Program-made: the position numbers and the translations under genes
The notes under the pieces: generated by a model
What the model saw: the letters and a program-made list of their open reading frames with translations, nothing else
Told to the model about the DNA's origin: nothing
Databases searched by the model: none
Shown here: in pieces, positions 1 to 6,911 of the stretch
How positions within the stretch are numbered: the first letter of the stretch is position 1
How the letters are laid out: each line of letters opens with the position of its first letter
NCBI GenBank assembly: GCA_002428895.1
Contig: DIYC01000029.1
Location: forward strand, 33,819-40,729
Length of the DNA stretch: 6,911 nucleotides
Reading direction: 5' to 3'
Origin: Burkholderiales bacterium UBA6064
Lineage (GTDB): Bacteria > Pseudomonadota > Gammaproteobacteria > Burkholderiales > Burkholderiaceae_B

Positions 1-1
1 G

Positions 2-520
2 AAATCTACTCACCAAACCGATCCAACATCAACCCAAAAACCACTCGACACCACGCCAATAGAACCTAAAACCCTTGATGCGACCCAACCAATCCCTTTA
101 AACACGCTCTTGAATCGGTCAACAGATCTCATTTACAAACTGGGTCTTAAAATTAATCACTACAGTAACTTACAACAAACGCTACAAAATTCATTACTTC
201 AAGACTCTGTATTTAGTCCTTTATGGGCCAATGTATACGAGGCTCAAGTGGTGATTAATCAACTCAATGCCTCGCTACATCACAGCATGCACCAAGCGCT
301 TTTAGTTCCCTTTCTCGATATTCGTGAAACCATTCAAACAGTACACGAAATGATTCGATTCATTCAAATCCATAAAACACACCCACACTTTGATGAATAC
401 AATGCACGTGATTTTTTAGAGTACATTCCCCATTGGGTCAACGACTTTGAGCCTCACTTTAGGTATTTAGATACATTATTAAACGGTAGCTTTCTTAACC
501 AACAAAATACCAAACATTGA
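2..520 (+). CDS. C-terminal part of an unrecognised protein with a helical domain (5' partial)
   Basis: The frame is open from base 2 to the TGA at 518-520, giving 172 visible residues. There is no ATG in frame, and the TTG at 110 has no ribosome binding site before it, so the gene starts outside the window. The first 36 or so residues are rich in Thr, Pro, Gln and Asp with little hydrophobic content, as in a disordered linker. The remaining roughly 136 residues alternate charged and hydrophobic positions as in amphipathic helices and are rich in His and Gln (for example HHSMHQALLVPF and IHKTHPHFDEY). I see no membrane segment, signal peptide, metal-binding cluster or known motif. The gene ends one base before a strong hairpin terminator and converges on the protease gene. 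I do not recognise the family; it could be a C-terminal helical domain joined by a linker to a lost N-terminal domain. That it is coding is fairly sure; its function is unknown. Confidence 0.7.
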   Translation, partial: KSTHQTDPTSTQKPLDTTPIEPKTLDATQPIPLNTLLNRSTDLIYKLGLKINHYSNLQQTLQNSLLQDSVFSPLWANVYEAQVVINQLNASLHHSMHQALLVPFLDIRETIQTVHEMIRFIQIHKTHPHFDEYNARDFLEYIPHWVNDFEPHFRYLDTLLNGSFLNQQNTKH

Positions 521-521
521 A

Positions 522-546
522 AAAAAGCCGCAACTCGCGGCTTTTT
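522..546. terminator. Bidirectional intrinsic terminator between convergent genes
   Basis: A perfect 10-base inverted repeat (AAAAAGCCGC at 522-531, GCGGCTTTTT at 537-546) encloses the 5-base loop AACTC. The GC core is GCCGC/GCGGC, with a T tract after the core on either strand. It starts just after the stop codon of the plus-strand gene (520) and ends 18 bases before the end of the minus-strand protease gene (565), so it can stop transcription from both sides. Confidence 0.9.
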
Positions 547-564
547 AAAAAACACAGCAACAAT

Positions 565-2682
565 TTATTGCACTTGAATACTCTTCTGATCGTTGGTACT
601 GGGCACAAACTCAGCGCCTTGCAATTCAGCCGCAATCACCCGAACATTAAAAGTACCAGGGCTTGGGCTAATTGGCGAACGCACCAAAGCGCCGTTGCCG
701 CTCATCTGAGGATTGCTACCTTTGCCATTGCTAGCTTTAACGGATGTTGTGCCCGCCGCACAACTCGTTAACGCTTGGCCTGAACCGGTGACTACCCCCG
801 TCCATTCTACTTTCACCAACACATTCGCAATACACTGCCCAGCTTCATTGGTCACTAAAACTAAAGCATCGGCACGATATTCAGCTGGGTTTTTACCACG
901 AGCCTTACGGGCTAAACCCGCCATCGTAATCGTGTTTACACCGATTTTAAGCAGTGGCTGTGGTTCGTTCACAGTAATAGTCACCGATTCAGAGTCAGAC
1001 AACCCAGTTGCATCCGTCACAGTTAAAGTAGCAACAAAGGTACCCGCAACAGGATAGGTATAACGCACCAGGGCACCCGTAGCGCTTTGCCCATTACCAA
1101 AATCCCAACTGTAGCTGCTAATGTCACCATCCAGATCCACTGAACCAGAACCATTAAAATCGACAGCAAAGGGCGCAACGCCACCAACTGCCGAGGTCGT
1201 TATTCTGGCCAACGGTTGATTAGGTCCGCCAGTTCCTGGCTGCGCCTGAACGGCTACCGTGTAAATACCAATGCTGCCGTATTGGGTATACCCGCCAAGC
1301 AAGGGGTCGCCTTTACCCGCACCCTCAACGCGGAGAAAATATTGCCCAGCCAATGGAATGTTAAATGTTAAACTGGCCGCCAGCAGATCGATGGGGTTTG
1401 CAGAGGCCAACGCTTGGCCATTCTCATTCAACAAAGTCAGCAGCACATCCACATTGGGCGACAGATGAAAGGGATTCACATCCACTTTAAGTTCACCGGC
1501 CCCTGCTGTAATTAAAAAAAGATCCGAATCATTAGGCCCCTGTAAGATACCTTGCAAGGCATACGTTAAAAAACCATTTTGTAGACTCGATTGTAATAGC
1601 TCGGCAGTCGAAAGGGTGTTGCCATAATCATCTGCATCAAAATATAAGCTGTTGTTTTGCATAACCAAATAATCGTCTTCTCGATTATTTGCAGCGCTGT
1701 ATTCCCCTTTAGACCACTGCACTAAATTTTTACTATAGCCCACACCCATAATTGGCGCCCAACCGGTTGCACCTGTGCCATGCCCTCCGTAATAAGCACT
1801 GCTTGAGGTACCATCATGGTTTAGCCCTAAGTTATGTCCTGCTTCATGACTGGCCGCTTCAGCGGCACCTTTAAGGCCTTGATTAAAAACAAACGCAGGC
1901 TTGTAAAAAGAACCTTGCGCATCAAACACACTCAGATACGCAAAACCGCCACAACCGCAGGGTCGATTCAAATCGTTCGTAAAATTTCGGGTCATCACCA
2001 CATGTGAACCAAACGTGTTATCGGTCGAACTGCTGCGAACAATCGCATCAACACCTAAGTCTCGAGTGGTCACATTAATATCAAAGGCCGAAAAATCTTC
2101 GGAAACTAATTTCCAAATTTGTTGAATTTGTTGCAACTCAGTGGTACTAAAGGTATTGGGGTTACCATCCAAATCATAGGGCGGATGAACAATCGAGCTG
2201 ACACCATAACTTTGGTTCCAAGCCGTACCAGTTGTTACAGAACCATCAAAATCAAGATATAACGTTCTTGTTGAGCCAGGTTTACTTTCTAGAAAAAAGG
2301 TTTGATCAAGCGGAATGTTTAACTGATTGGCACCGGTATTGGGGGCAACAATTGCTTGCTCTGGCTCAACAGCAGCAGGTTCCACATACAACAAACTACC
2401 TGTTTCATCCACATACGCAGTCGGGTCTTGAATAAACAGAGTCTCTGCTGATTCTAAATCAAAACCATAAAATTGAGCAAAGTCGGCCAGCTTACCGCTG
2501 GCTTGTAACAACTGAACCGCACGTTGCCCGTTTGCTTTTTCTGGCAAGATAATGTTAGGTTTATCTTTTAACGGCTGACTCGGTTTTGCTTGGTCTGGTC
2601 GAACTGCACCGGTATTGGCTAATACAGCAGTACTCAAACTACTTATTAACACAGCGTAGCTTAACAACTTAAATGTTCTCAT
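565..2682 (-). CDS. Secreted metzincin-type zinc metalloprotease with PPC-like, PKD and Ig-like C-terminal domains
   Basis: This 705-residue protein is probably an exported zinc endopeptidase that degrades proteins outside the cell. Residues 1-22 form a Sec signal peptide (basic MRTFK, hydrophobic core, likely cleavage after VLA). Residues about 23-135 look like a propeptide. The catalytic domain (about 138-350) opens with LYLDFDGSVTTGTAWN and has the metzincin zinc motif HEAGHNLGLNH, with H279, H283 and H289 as expected ligands and E280 as catalytic base; Met312 in APIMG is a plausible Met-turn. A short PCGCGG loop at 241-246 precedes the zinc site. Residues about 350-478 resemble a PPC beta-sandwich (SDLFLITAGAG, GQYFLRVEG, YGSIGIYTV). 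Residues about 490-573 are a PKD domain (FNGSGSVDLDGD, YSWDFGNG, YTYPVAGTFVATLTVTD). Residues about 577-705 look like an Ig-like module with Cys617 and Cys641. The start is supported by GGAG at 2688-2691, five bases before the ATG. It appears to be a single-gene unit. The exact peptidase family and the substrate are not determined. Confidence 0.93.
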   Translation of the reverse strand: MRTFKLLSYAVLISSLSTAVLANTGAVRPDQAKPSQPLKDKPNIILPEKANGQRAVQLLQASGKLADFAQFYGFDLESAETLFIQDPTAYVDETGSLLYVEPAAVEPEQAIVAPNTGANQLNIPLDQTFFLESKPGSTRTLYLDFDGSVTTGTAWNQSYGVSSIVHPPYDLDGNPNTFSTTELQQIQQIWKLVSEDFSAFDINVTTRDLGVDAIVRSSSTDNTFGSHVVMTRNFTNDLNRPCGCGGFAYLSVFDAQGSFYKPAFVFNQGLKGAAEAASHEAGHNLGLNHDGTSSSAYYGGHGTGATGWAPIMGVGYSKNLVQWSKGEYSAANNREDDYLVMQNNSLYFDADDYGNTLSTAELLQSSLQNGFLTYALQGILQGPNDSDLFLITAGAGELKVDVNPFHLSPNVDVLLTLLNENGQALASANPIDLLAASLTFNIPLAGQYFLRVEGAGKGDPLLGGYTQYGSIGIYTVAVQAQPGTGGPNQPLARITTSAVGGVAPFAVDFNGSGSVDLDGDISSYSWDFGNGQSATGALVRYTYPVAGTFVATLTVTDATGLSDSESVTITVNEPQPLLKIGVNTITMAGLARKARGKNPAEYRADALVLVTNEAGQCIANVLVKVEWTGVVTGSGQALTSCAAGTTSVKASNGKGSNPQMSGNGALVRSPISPSPGTFNVRVIAAELQGAEFVPSTNDQKSIQVQ

Positions 2683-2855
2683 AGCAACTCCGATAGGTGT
2701 GAATAGACACTTGAGAGTTTATTCCCGAAACAGAACAAGCTCATTAAAAACAATGGGTTAAGAATCTGTCTGTCATACTTAAATAACCGACAAAAAAGAC
2801 TTAACGCAAGCCAATTGTGATCTCAGTGTAGAAAACTAGCGGTATGAAAAGCATG

Positions 2856-2878
2856 GGGTTAACTCTTTTGGGTTAACC
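2856..2878. repeat. GGGTTAAC repeat pair forming a short hairpin
   Basis: GGGTTAAC occurs at 2856-2863 and again at 2870-2877, 14 bases apart. Because GTTAAC is self-complementary, the pair is also an inverted repeat: GGTTAAC (2857-2863) can pair with GTTAACC (2872-2878) around an 8-base loop. It lies 36 bases past the stop of the minus-strand glycosyltransferase gene. It could be a weak terminator for that operon, although no T tract directly follows the stem on the minus strand, or a binding site for a dimeric regulator of the protease gene. The repeat is certain; its role is not. Confidence 0.45.
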
Positions 2879-2895
2879 TTTACGCTTATTTACGC
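2879..2895. repeat. Tandem TTTACGC pair
   Basis: TTTACGC occurs at 2879-2885 and 2889-2895, with a 10-base period close to one helical turn. It directly abuts the GTTAAC hairpin. Same-face spacing of this kind is compatible with a protein-binding site, but two copies of a 7-base word in AT-rich DNA may also arise by chance. Confidence 0.3.
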
Positions 2896-2913
2896 GCATT
2901 CAAGTCAAAGACT

Positions 2914-4335
2914 TTACTTTTTATGAGGAGGAATAAACTGCCGATCTAACCGAGCAGCGGTGAATGAATAACGGCTCAGATGGGCTTTTCGTTTCTTAAC
3001 CTGCCACAACAATGAAGGCCTTACCCAACCTAAATCAACATGCTCTTGAATGGTTTGTAGTGAAATAAAACCATCTTCAACGGCATCAATTAAGGCTTGA
3101 ACCCAAATCGGAGTCAAACTATTTTTTCGGCTTAACCAAGGTTGCCGGTTCATGTCGGTAAAATGCAATAAAGCCGTTTGGCCCGGTTCATACGCTTCCA
3201 GTGAATTCCAACAACTCGGGATACTGGCCTGCTGTTGATTCACAATTTTCATTTGATACATCAACTCGTTGTAAGTGAGTTTGCCTTCATCTAACAGACT
3301 CACAATATGACTCGGTGCCCATTCTTTCAGTTGCTCGCAATTGAGCAACATCACACTGTATTGTGGATCGCGATTCTCGCTCCCGCTGAACCCAGCCGAC
3401 AACAACTGAGAACCCTCAAAAGGAATGTTCCATAACTTCATAATGTCGGTGAACACCATCATGTCTGAATCAAGGTAAATGGCTTTACCCTTAAAACCAG
3501 CCATCTGTGGAATTGAAAATCGCTGAAACGAAAAAGGAGTGCGCGGTCTATTTTCTGGGTGCTTGGGCATAGGATAATAGACATCCGACAAATGCAAAGG
3601 ATGCAATTCAACCGTAGCACTGGCATATTTTTTAAGCGTATATTCGAGCACTTTAACAGCCAACATCTGTTCAATTTGGCTACCCACGTAAACGCGAATA
3701 GGCAATTCTGTATTCAATGGCCCAAAATCAAGTTCAAAATGCCGAATCGACTTACAAATGCCTTTAAACTGAAGATCATAAGATGGCTGACCATTATTCA
3801 ATCGAGTTTTGCGTTGTAAATCTGAAAATTGTTGCGCATACTCGATACCACCATCGATTCCGAGAGTTCTAAACCGCCTAATGCCAGCTAAAGCCAGGGC
3901 AGAAACAGCGGCTTCAGCACTAAAAGCCATGGCTTGTACAATCGGTGTTTTACCTTCGATAATTTTTGTTGTGCGCAGGTTATACCATTTTAAGCGCCGT
4001 TCTTCCCAAAGCTTTTCTAAAATGGGTATTTTTTCTATCCAAATATTTAAAGTCTTATCACTGGGTTTGTTAAATTGATGCAGCACCCAAGGAACCAACA
4101 AATATCGAGCATTGCTGTCAATGGCATCGGCACACGAATCAATCACATCCAAATCAATTGCATGTGCGATATCGCATTTCACTTCACGAATGGTATGATT
4201 TAAAGCCAACGTAAAATAATGTTGATTTAATTCGGGCTGATACTGTTGAAATGAAGGCCCTTTACCCAACAACAACCAAGGCTGCTCAGTCAACTGTTCG
4301 CTGGCAAACCAATCAAAAAAGTTATCAATCCTCAT
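2914..4335 (-). CDS. Two-domain glycosyltransferase: DUF115/sialyltransferase-like N-terminus joined to a GT8-like C-terminus
   Basis: This is a 473-residue cytoplasmic protein with no signal peptide or membrane segment. The N-terminal part (about 15-205) has a Rossmann-like pattern: WLLLGKGPSF at 20-29, ALNHTIREVKCDIAHAID at 44-61 and FRTLGIDGG at 155-163. This recalls the nucleotide-sugar binding folds of DUF115 (Maf-like) proteins and GT42 sialyltransferases. The C-terminal part (about 210-410) reads as a GT-A fold of the GT8 type: IRVYVGSQIEQ at 213-223, FSFQRFSIPQMAG at 268-280, then KAIYLDSDMMVF, where D289 and D291 form the metal-binding DxD motif, and LLHFTDM at 389-395. The ATG overlaps the end of the preceding GT2 gene by 11 bases and has AAGGG five bases upstream, so translation is probably coupled. 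It is the last gene of the rhamnose cassette and probably adds a sugar to a glycan or protein acceptor. Donor and acceptor are unknown. The C-terminal call is firm; the N-terminal assignment is tentative. Confidence 0.8.
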   Translation of the reverse strand: MRIDNFFDWFASEQLTEQPWLLLGKGPSFQQYQPELNQHYFTLALNHTIREVKCDIAHAIDLDVIDSCADAIDSNARYLLVPWVLHQFNKPSDKTLNIWIEKIPILEKLWEERRLKWYNLRTTKIIEGKTPIVQAMAFSAEAAVSALALAGIRRFRTLGIDGGIEYAQQFSDLQRKTRLNNGQPSYDLQFKGICKSIRHFELDFGPLNTELPIRVYVGSQIEQMLAVKVLEYTLKKYASATVELHPLHLSDVYYPMPKHPENRPRTPFSFQRFSIPQMAGFKGKAIYLDSDMMVFTDIMKLWNIPFEGSQLLSAGFSGSENRDPQYSVMLLNCEQLKEWAPSHIVSLLDEGKLTYNELMYQMKIVNQQQASIPSCWNSLEAYEPGQTALLHFTDMNRQPWLSRKNSLTPIWVQALIDAVEDGFISLQTIQEHVDLGWVRPSLLWQVKKRKAHLSRYSFTAARLDRQFIPPHKK

Positions 4336-5374
4336 TCATGCCCTTCGTGTTTAATCGATTGAACCATTTTAATTTGAAAAAAATTTTTAAATCTTTAATA
4401 TTCATGCCTATTCGTTCTGCCAATTTAAATTGTCGAACTGCCACCTGCGGAAAAGCTTGACACCAAGCAACTACAGAATGACGCCGCTGAATTCGCAACG
4501 TAAAAAAATCAATTAAATGAGTTAGCGTTGCAATCCTTTCAAACGAATGAGGTTGATGCTGCACCAGCATTTTTTTTGCATACACGCACAGATTAATTTT
4601 ATCCACTAAGTCCAAATTAAGCTCATGAAGCTCTTGTTCAATCGGTTTTAATGGAGGGATTGCTTCGACTTTCTTAGACATGCCCACGACGTTGTGCGTG
4701 TGTTGTCGATACTTCACCAACGATTGATCCACATAAATATAATCACCTAAAGCAGCAAAAGCAAATGACAGGGCGTAATCGTGCGCCATTTTTAAAAACG
4801 AATGATCAACCGCCATCACTTTGTGTCGATTCACCAACATCGTCATCCCTGTCACACAAGGTTTGCGAATTAACAGTTCAAATAAATGGCCTTGTTGAAT
4901 TTGTTTGCACTGCTGCTTAGACAATCTTAAATATTGACTAGCGGTTTGATTCAGTGAGTTTAGTTGTTGATCGACCAATTCACAGTCTGAATACACCAAC
5001 CCAATCTGCGGCTGAGAGGTAATCACCGCCCGCAAAGTACTCAGCTTATGCGGCAACCAAACATCATCCTGATCGCAAAACGCGACATAATCACCTACAC
5101 AGTGTTCAATGCCATCGAAGAAATTACGCGCATACCCTTTATTCTTGGGATTACGGAACAAACGCACCGGCACCACACTGGTTTGAGCAAACTGCCGCAC
5201 CCGTTGAACAGTTTCGTCATTGGATGCATCATCACAGACCACGATTTCGAATGGCAATTCAGTTTGTGCGGTTAGACTAACCAATTGTTCAAGAATAAAC
5301 GCCTCGCCTTGGTAGGTTGCCACCAAAACGCTCAGCGTTGGCTGAGCAATTTGGGGCATGATGGGTGTTGTCAT
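4325..5374 (-). CDS. Family 2 glycosyltransferase, probable rhamnosyltransferase
   Basis: This 349-residue cytoplasmic enzyme should transfer a sugar from a nucleotide donor with inversion. The GT-A domain starts at residue 13 (LSVLVATYQGEAFILEQ). CDDAS (47-51) holds the donor-binding acidic pair, DQDDVW (101-106) the metal-binding motif, VTGMTMLVN (174-182) the acceptor-side segment and AHDYAL (197-202) the likely catalytic base at D199. YRQHTHNVVG (222-231) is typical of the GT2 subgroup often annotated as rhamnosyltransferases (RgpB/WbbL-like). Residues after about 265 form a basic helical tail. The gene starts 9 bases after the rfbD stop, and no Shine-Dalgarno sequence precedes its ATG, so it may depend on ribosomes finishing rfbD. 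A second ATG at codon 6 is possible but is no better placed. The rfbD neighbour supports dTDP-L-rhamnose as donor; this is inference from context and subgroup. Confidence 0.9.
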   Translation of the reverse strand: MTTPIMPQIAQPTLSVLVATYQGEAFILEQLVSLTAQTELPFEIVVCDDASNDETVQRVRQFAQTSVVPVRLFRNPKNKGYARNFFDGIEHCVGDYVAFCDQDDVWLPHKLSTLRAVITSQPQIGLVYSDCELVDQQLNSLNQTASQYLRLSKQQCKQIQQGHLFELLIRKPCVTGMTMLVNRHKVMAVDHSFLKMAHDYALSFAFAALGDYIYVDQSLVKYRQHTHNVVGMSKKVEAIPPLKPIEQELHELNLDLVDKINLCVYAKKMLVQHQPHSFERIATLTHLIDFFTLRIQRRHSVVAWCQAFPQVAVRQFKLAERIGMNIKDLKIFFKLKWFNRLNTKGMNED

Positions 5375-5383
5375 ACGGACAAA

Positions 5384-6343
5384 TTAGTCAAGAGTATCTA
5401 AGCTGATAATCCAATTTTTAACACCCTTTTCCCAAGCAGGTGGCGAAATTTTAAAGGTATTCATTAACTTGGTCGTGTCTAAGACAGAATATAAAGGGCG
5501 TTGTGCTTTGAAGGACATTGCCGAAGTTTGAACTGGCTCTAACTGAGGTTTTTGTGTGAGCAGTTTGTGTTCAAGCGCAGCGTCTATCGCAAAATTGGCA
5601 TATTCATACCAAGTTGTTTCGCCTGCGGCGCTGGCATGAAAGATTTCACCCACAGGCAACTCTTGTGGATAATCTGGTAAAAAAGTAGGTGCTGGGTTTT
5701 GTCGCGTCACATATTTTGATTTGGCTAAAATACCAGGTATGACGAGTCCTAATTCAGCCAACCAGCCTGTTGGCGTGGGCGCACCCCGTTGATCATTCAC
5801 AATTTGTAATTGATCGCGTGTTTTAGCAAGATTTAAAATCTTTTTACAAAAATGATTGCCCTTGGGCCCATAGACCCAACCCGTTCTAAAACAAACCCAT
5901 TTACCACCAACCTGAGACAAAAATTGTTCGCCTTCTAGTTTGGTTCGACCATAAACACTTAAAGGTTCGGGGGTGTCTGTTTCAACATACGGGCTTGTTT
6001 TTTGACCATCAAATACATAATCGGTACTAAAGTGCACCAACACTGCATCTATTTTTTTGGTCACCTCAGCCAAAACACCAACCGCTGTAGCATTGACTGC
6101 TTTAGCCAATTCACTGTGTTCTTCGGCGGCGTCAACTTCGGTATACGCTGCCGCATTAATCACAACATGTGGCCGATAATCTTTCAGCAGATTCGTAATT
6201 TGATCTGGCTTTGTTAAATCAAGTTTGGTTTTATCAGTGGTCATGACCGACTCAAGGCAACTGAATAATGCAGGCTTTGCGTGAGTAGATAAAGCATGCC
6301 CTAACTGCCCATTCGCACCAATAATCAGTAAACGTAACGCCAC
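5384..6343 (-). CDS. rfbD: dTDP-4-dehydrorhamnose reductase
   Basis: The product (319 residues) carries out the final step of dTDP-L-rhamnose synthesis, NAD(P)H-dependent reduction of dTDP-4-dehydro-L-rhamnose in the cytoplasm. It is a short-chain dehydrogenase of the RmlD type. GANGQLG at 9-15 is the dinucleotide-binding loop, STDYVFDG at 106-113 the family signature with the catalytic Thr, YGRTK at 131-135 the catalytic Tyr/Lys pair, RTGWVYG at 153-159 and NDQRGAPT at 183-190 further family motifs, and RPLYSVLDT at 282-290 the substrate-side C-terminal motif. It is slightly longer than the usual 290-300 residues because of a Pro-rich insert around 206-232. It starts at GTG, supported by AAAGGG eight bases upstream and by the need to keep the GANGQLG loop; the next Met is residue 34. 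It is the first gene of the three-gene cassette. The partner enzymes rfbA, rfbB and rfbC are not in the window. Confidence 0.96.
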   Translation of the reverse strand: MALRLLIIGANGQLGHALSTHAKPALFSCLESVMTTDKTKLDLTKPDQITNLLKDYRPHVVINAAAYTEVDAAEEHSELAKAVNATAVGVLAEVTKKIDAVLVHFSTDYVFDGQKTSPYVETDTPEPLSVYGRTKLEGEQFLSQVGGKWVCFRTGWVYGPKGNHFCKKILNLAKTRDQLQIVNDQRGAPTPTGWLAELGLVIPGILAKSKYVTRQNPAPTFLPDYPQELPVGEIFHASAAGETTWYEYANFAIDAALEHKLLTQKPQLEPVQTSAMSFKAQRPLYSVLDTTKLMNTFKISPPAWEKGVKNWIISLDTLD

Positions 6344-6351
6344 AGCTTTAA

Positions 6352-6357
6352 CCCTTT
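6352..6357 (-). promoter_or_regulatory. Ribosome binding site deciding the GTG start of rfbD
   Basis: On the minus strand AAAGGG lies eight bases before the GTG at 6341-6343. It is the only good Shine-Dalgarno match near the start and supports this non-ATG codon. The rest of the 53-base gap between cheB and rfbD is very AT-rich and contains a TATAAT-like TAAAAT at 6364-6369, but without a convincing -35 box, so an independent promoter is not established. Confidence 0.7.
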
Positions 6358-6396
6358 GTAAACATTTTAAAGAAGTTTTATTGTAATGTGATTTTT

Positions 6397-6911
<515 letters not shown>

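Larger units (their letters stand above)
2683..2913 (-). promoter_or_regulatory. Intergenic region upstream of the protease gene, presumed to hold its promoter
   Basis: This 231-base gap separates the end of the glycosyltransferase gene from the protease start and is AT-rich. It must hold the protease promoter if the gene is transcribed separately, but I find no convincing -35/-10 pair on the minus strand. The clear elements are the ribosome binding site GGAG at 2688-2691 and two pairs of short repeats in the half nearest the glycosyltransferase gene. No open frame of useful size and no RNA gene is evident. Confidence 0.4.

Noticed and set aside
110..520. TTG at 110 as the start of the first gene
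   Set aside because: The frame stays open to the left edge, no Shine-Dalgarno sequence precedes the TTG, and the upstream residues form a plausible linker, so the gene is 5' partial.
713..1057. Open frame on the plus strand within the protease gene
   Set aside because: It is antisense to the PKD and C-terminal region of a well-supported protein and shows no domain or ribosome binding site.
2760..2820. Possible sigma-70 promoter for the protease (TTGCGT followed by TATTTA)
   Set aside because: The -10 matches only three of six consensus bases and the spacing is 18; AT-rich DNA gives many such pairs, so it was not listed as a promoter.
2902..2914. Small hairpin AAGTC-AAA-GACTT at the end of the glycosyltransferase gene
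   Set aside because: It has only five AT-rich pairs, overlaps the stop codon, and no T tract follows on the minus strand, so it is too weak to call a terminator.
3809..4078. Open frame on the plus strand opposite the two-domain glycosyltransferase
   Set aside because: It is antisense to a supported coding region and has no recognisable protein features.

Overview
The window looks like a stretch of chromosome from a Gram-negative, motile bacterium, most likely a gammaproteobacterium. This rests on a Sec-exported metalloprotease with PPC and PKD domains, a dTDP-rhamnose enzyme and a CheB-type chemotaxis enzyme. The species cannot be named from the sequence. Base composition is moderately AT-rich and uneven. 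I see no tRNA, rRNA, CRISPR array, insertion sequence or phage gene.

Layout from left to right. Positions 2-520 (+) hold the 3' end of a gene that begins before the window; its product has a Thr/Pro/Gln-rich linker followed by a helical domain I do not recognise. A strong hairpin with A and T tracts at 522-546 serves as a shared, bidirectional terminator between this gene and the convergent gene 565-2682 (-). That gene encodes a secreted metzincin-type zinc protease of 705 residues: signal peptide, propeptide, catalytic domain, PPC-like beta-sandwich, PKD domain and an Ig-like C-terminal module. A 231-base gap (2683-2913) follows and carries two sets of short tandem repeats, one of which folds into a small hairpin.

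Positions 2914-6343 (-) hold three tightly packed genes read right to left: rfbD (dTDP-4-dehydrorhamnose reductase, GTG start), a family-2 glycosyltransferase of the rhamnosyltransferase-like subgroup, and a 473-residue protein that appears to join a Rossmann-like DUF115/sialyltransferase-like domain to a GT8-like domain with a DSD motif. The spacing (9-base gap, then 11-base overlap) indicates one transcript with translational coupling. Together they could make the last step of dTDP-L-rhamnose and transfer rhamnose and another sugar onto a surface acceptor. Upstream of rfbD, at 6397-6911 (-), lies the C-terminal methylesterase domain of a CheB protein, cut by the right edge of the window.

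The most interesting point is the two-domain glycosyltransferase at the end of a rhamnose cassette directly downstream of a chemotaxis gene. This arrangement suggests, but does not prove, glycosylation of flagellin or another surface structure. Nothing in the window supports a wholly new defence or mobile system.
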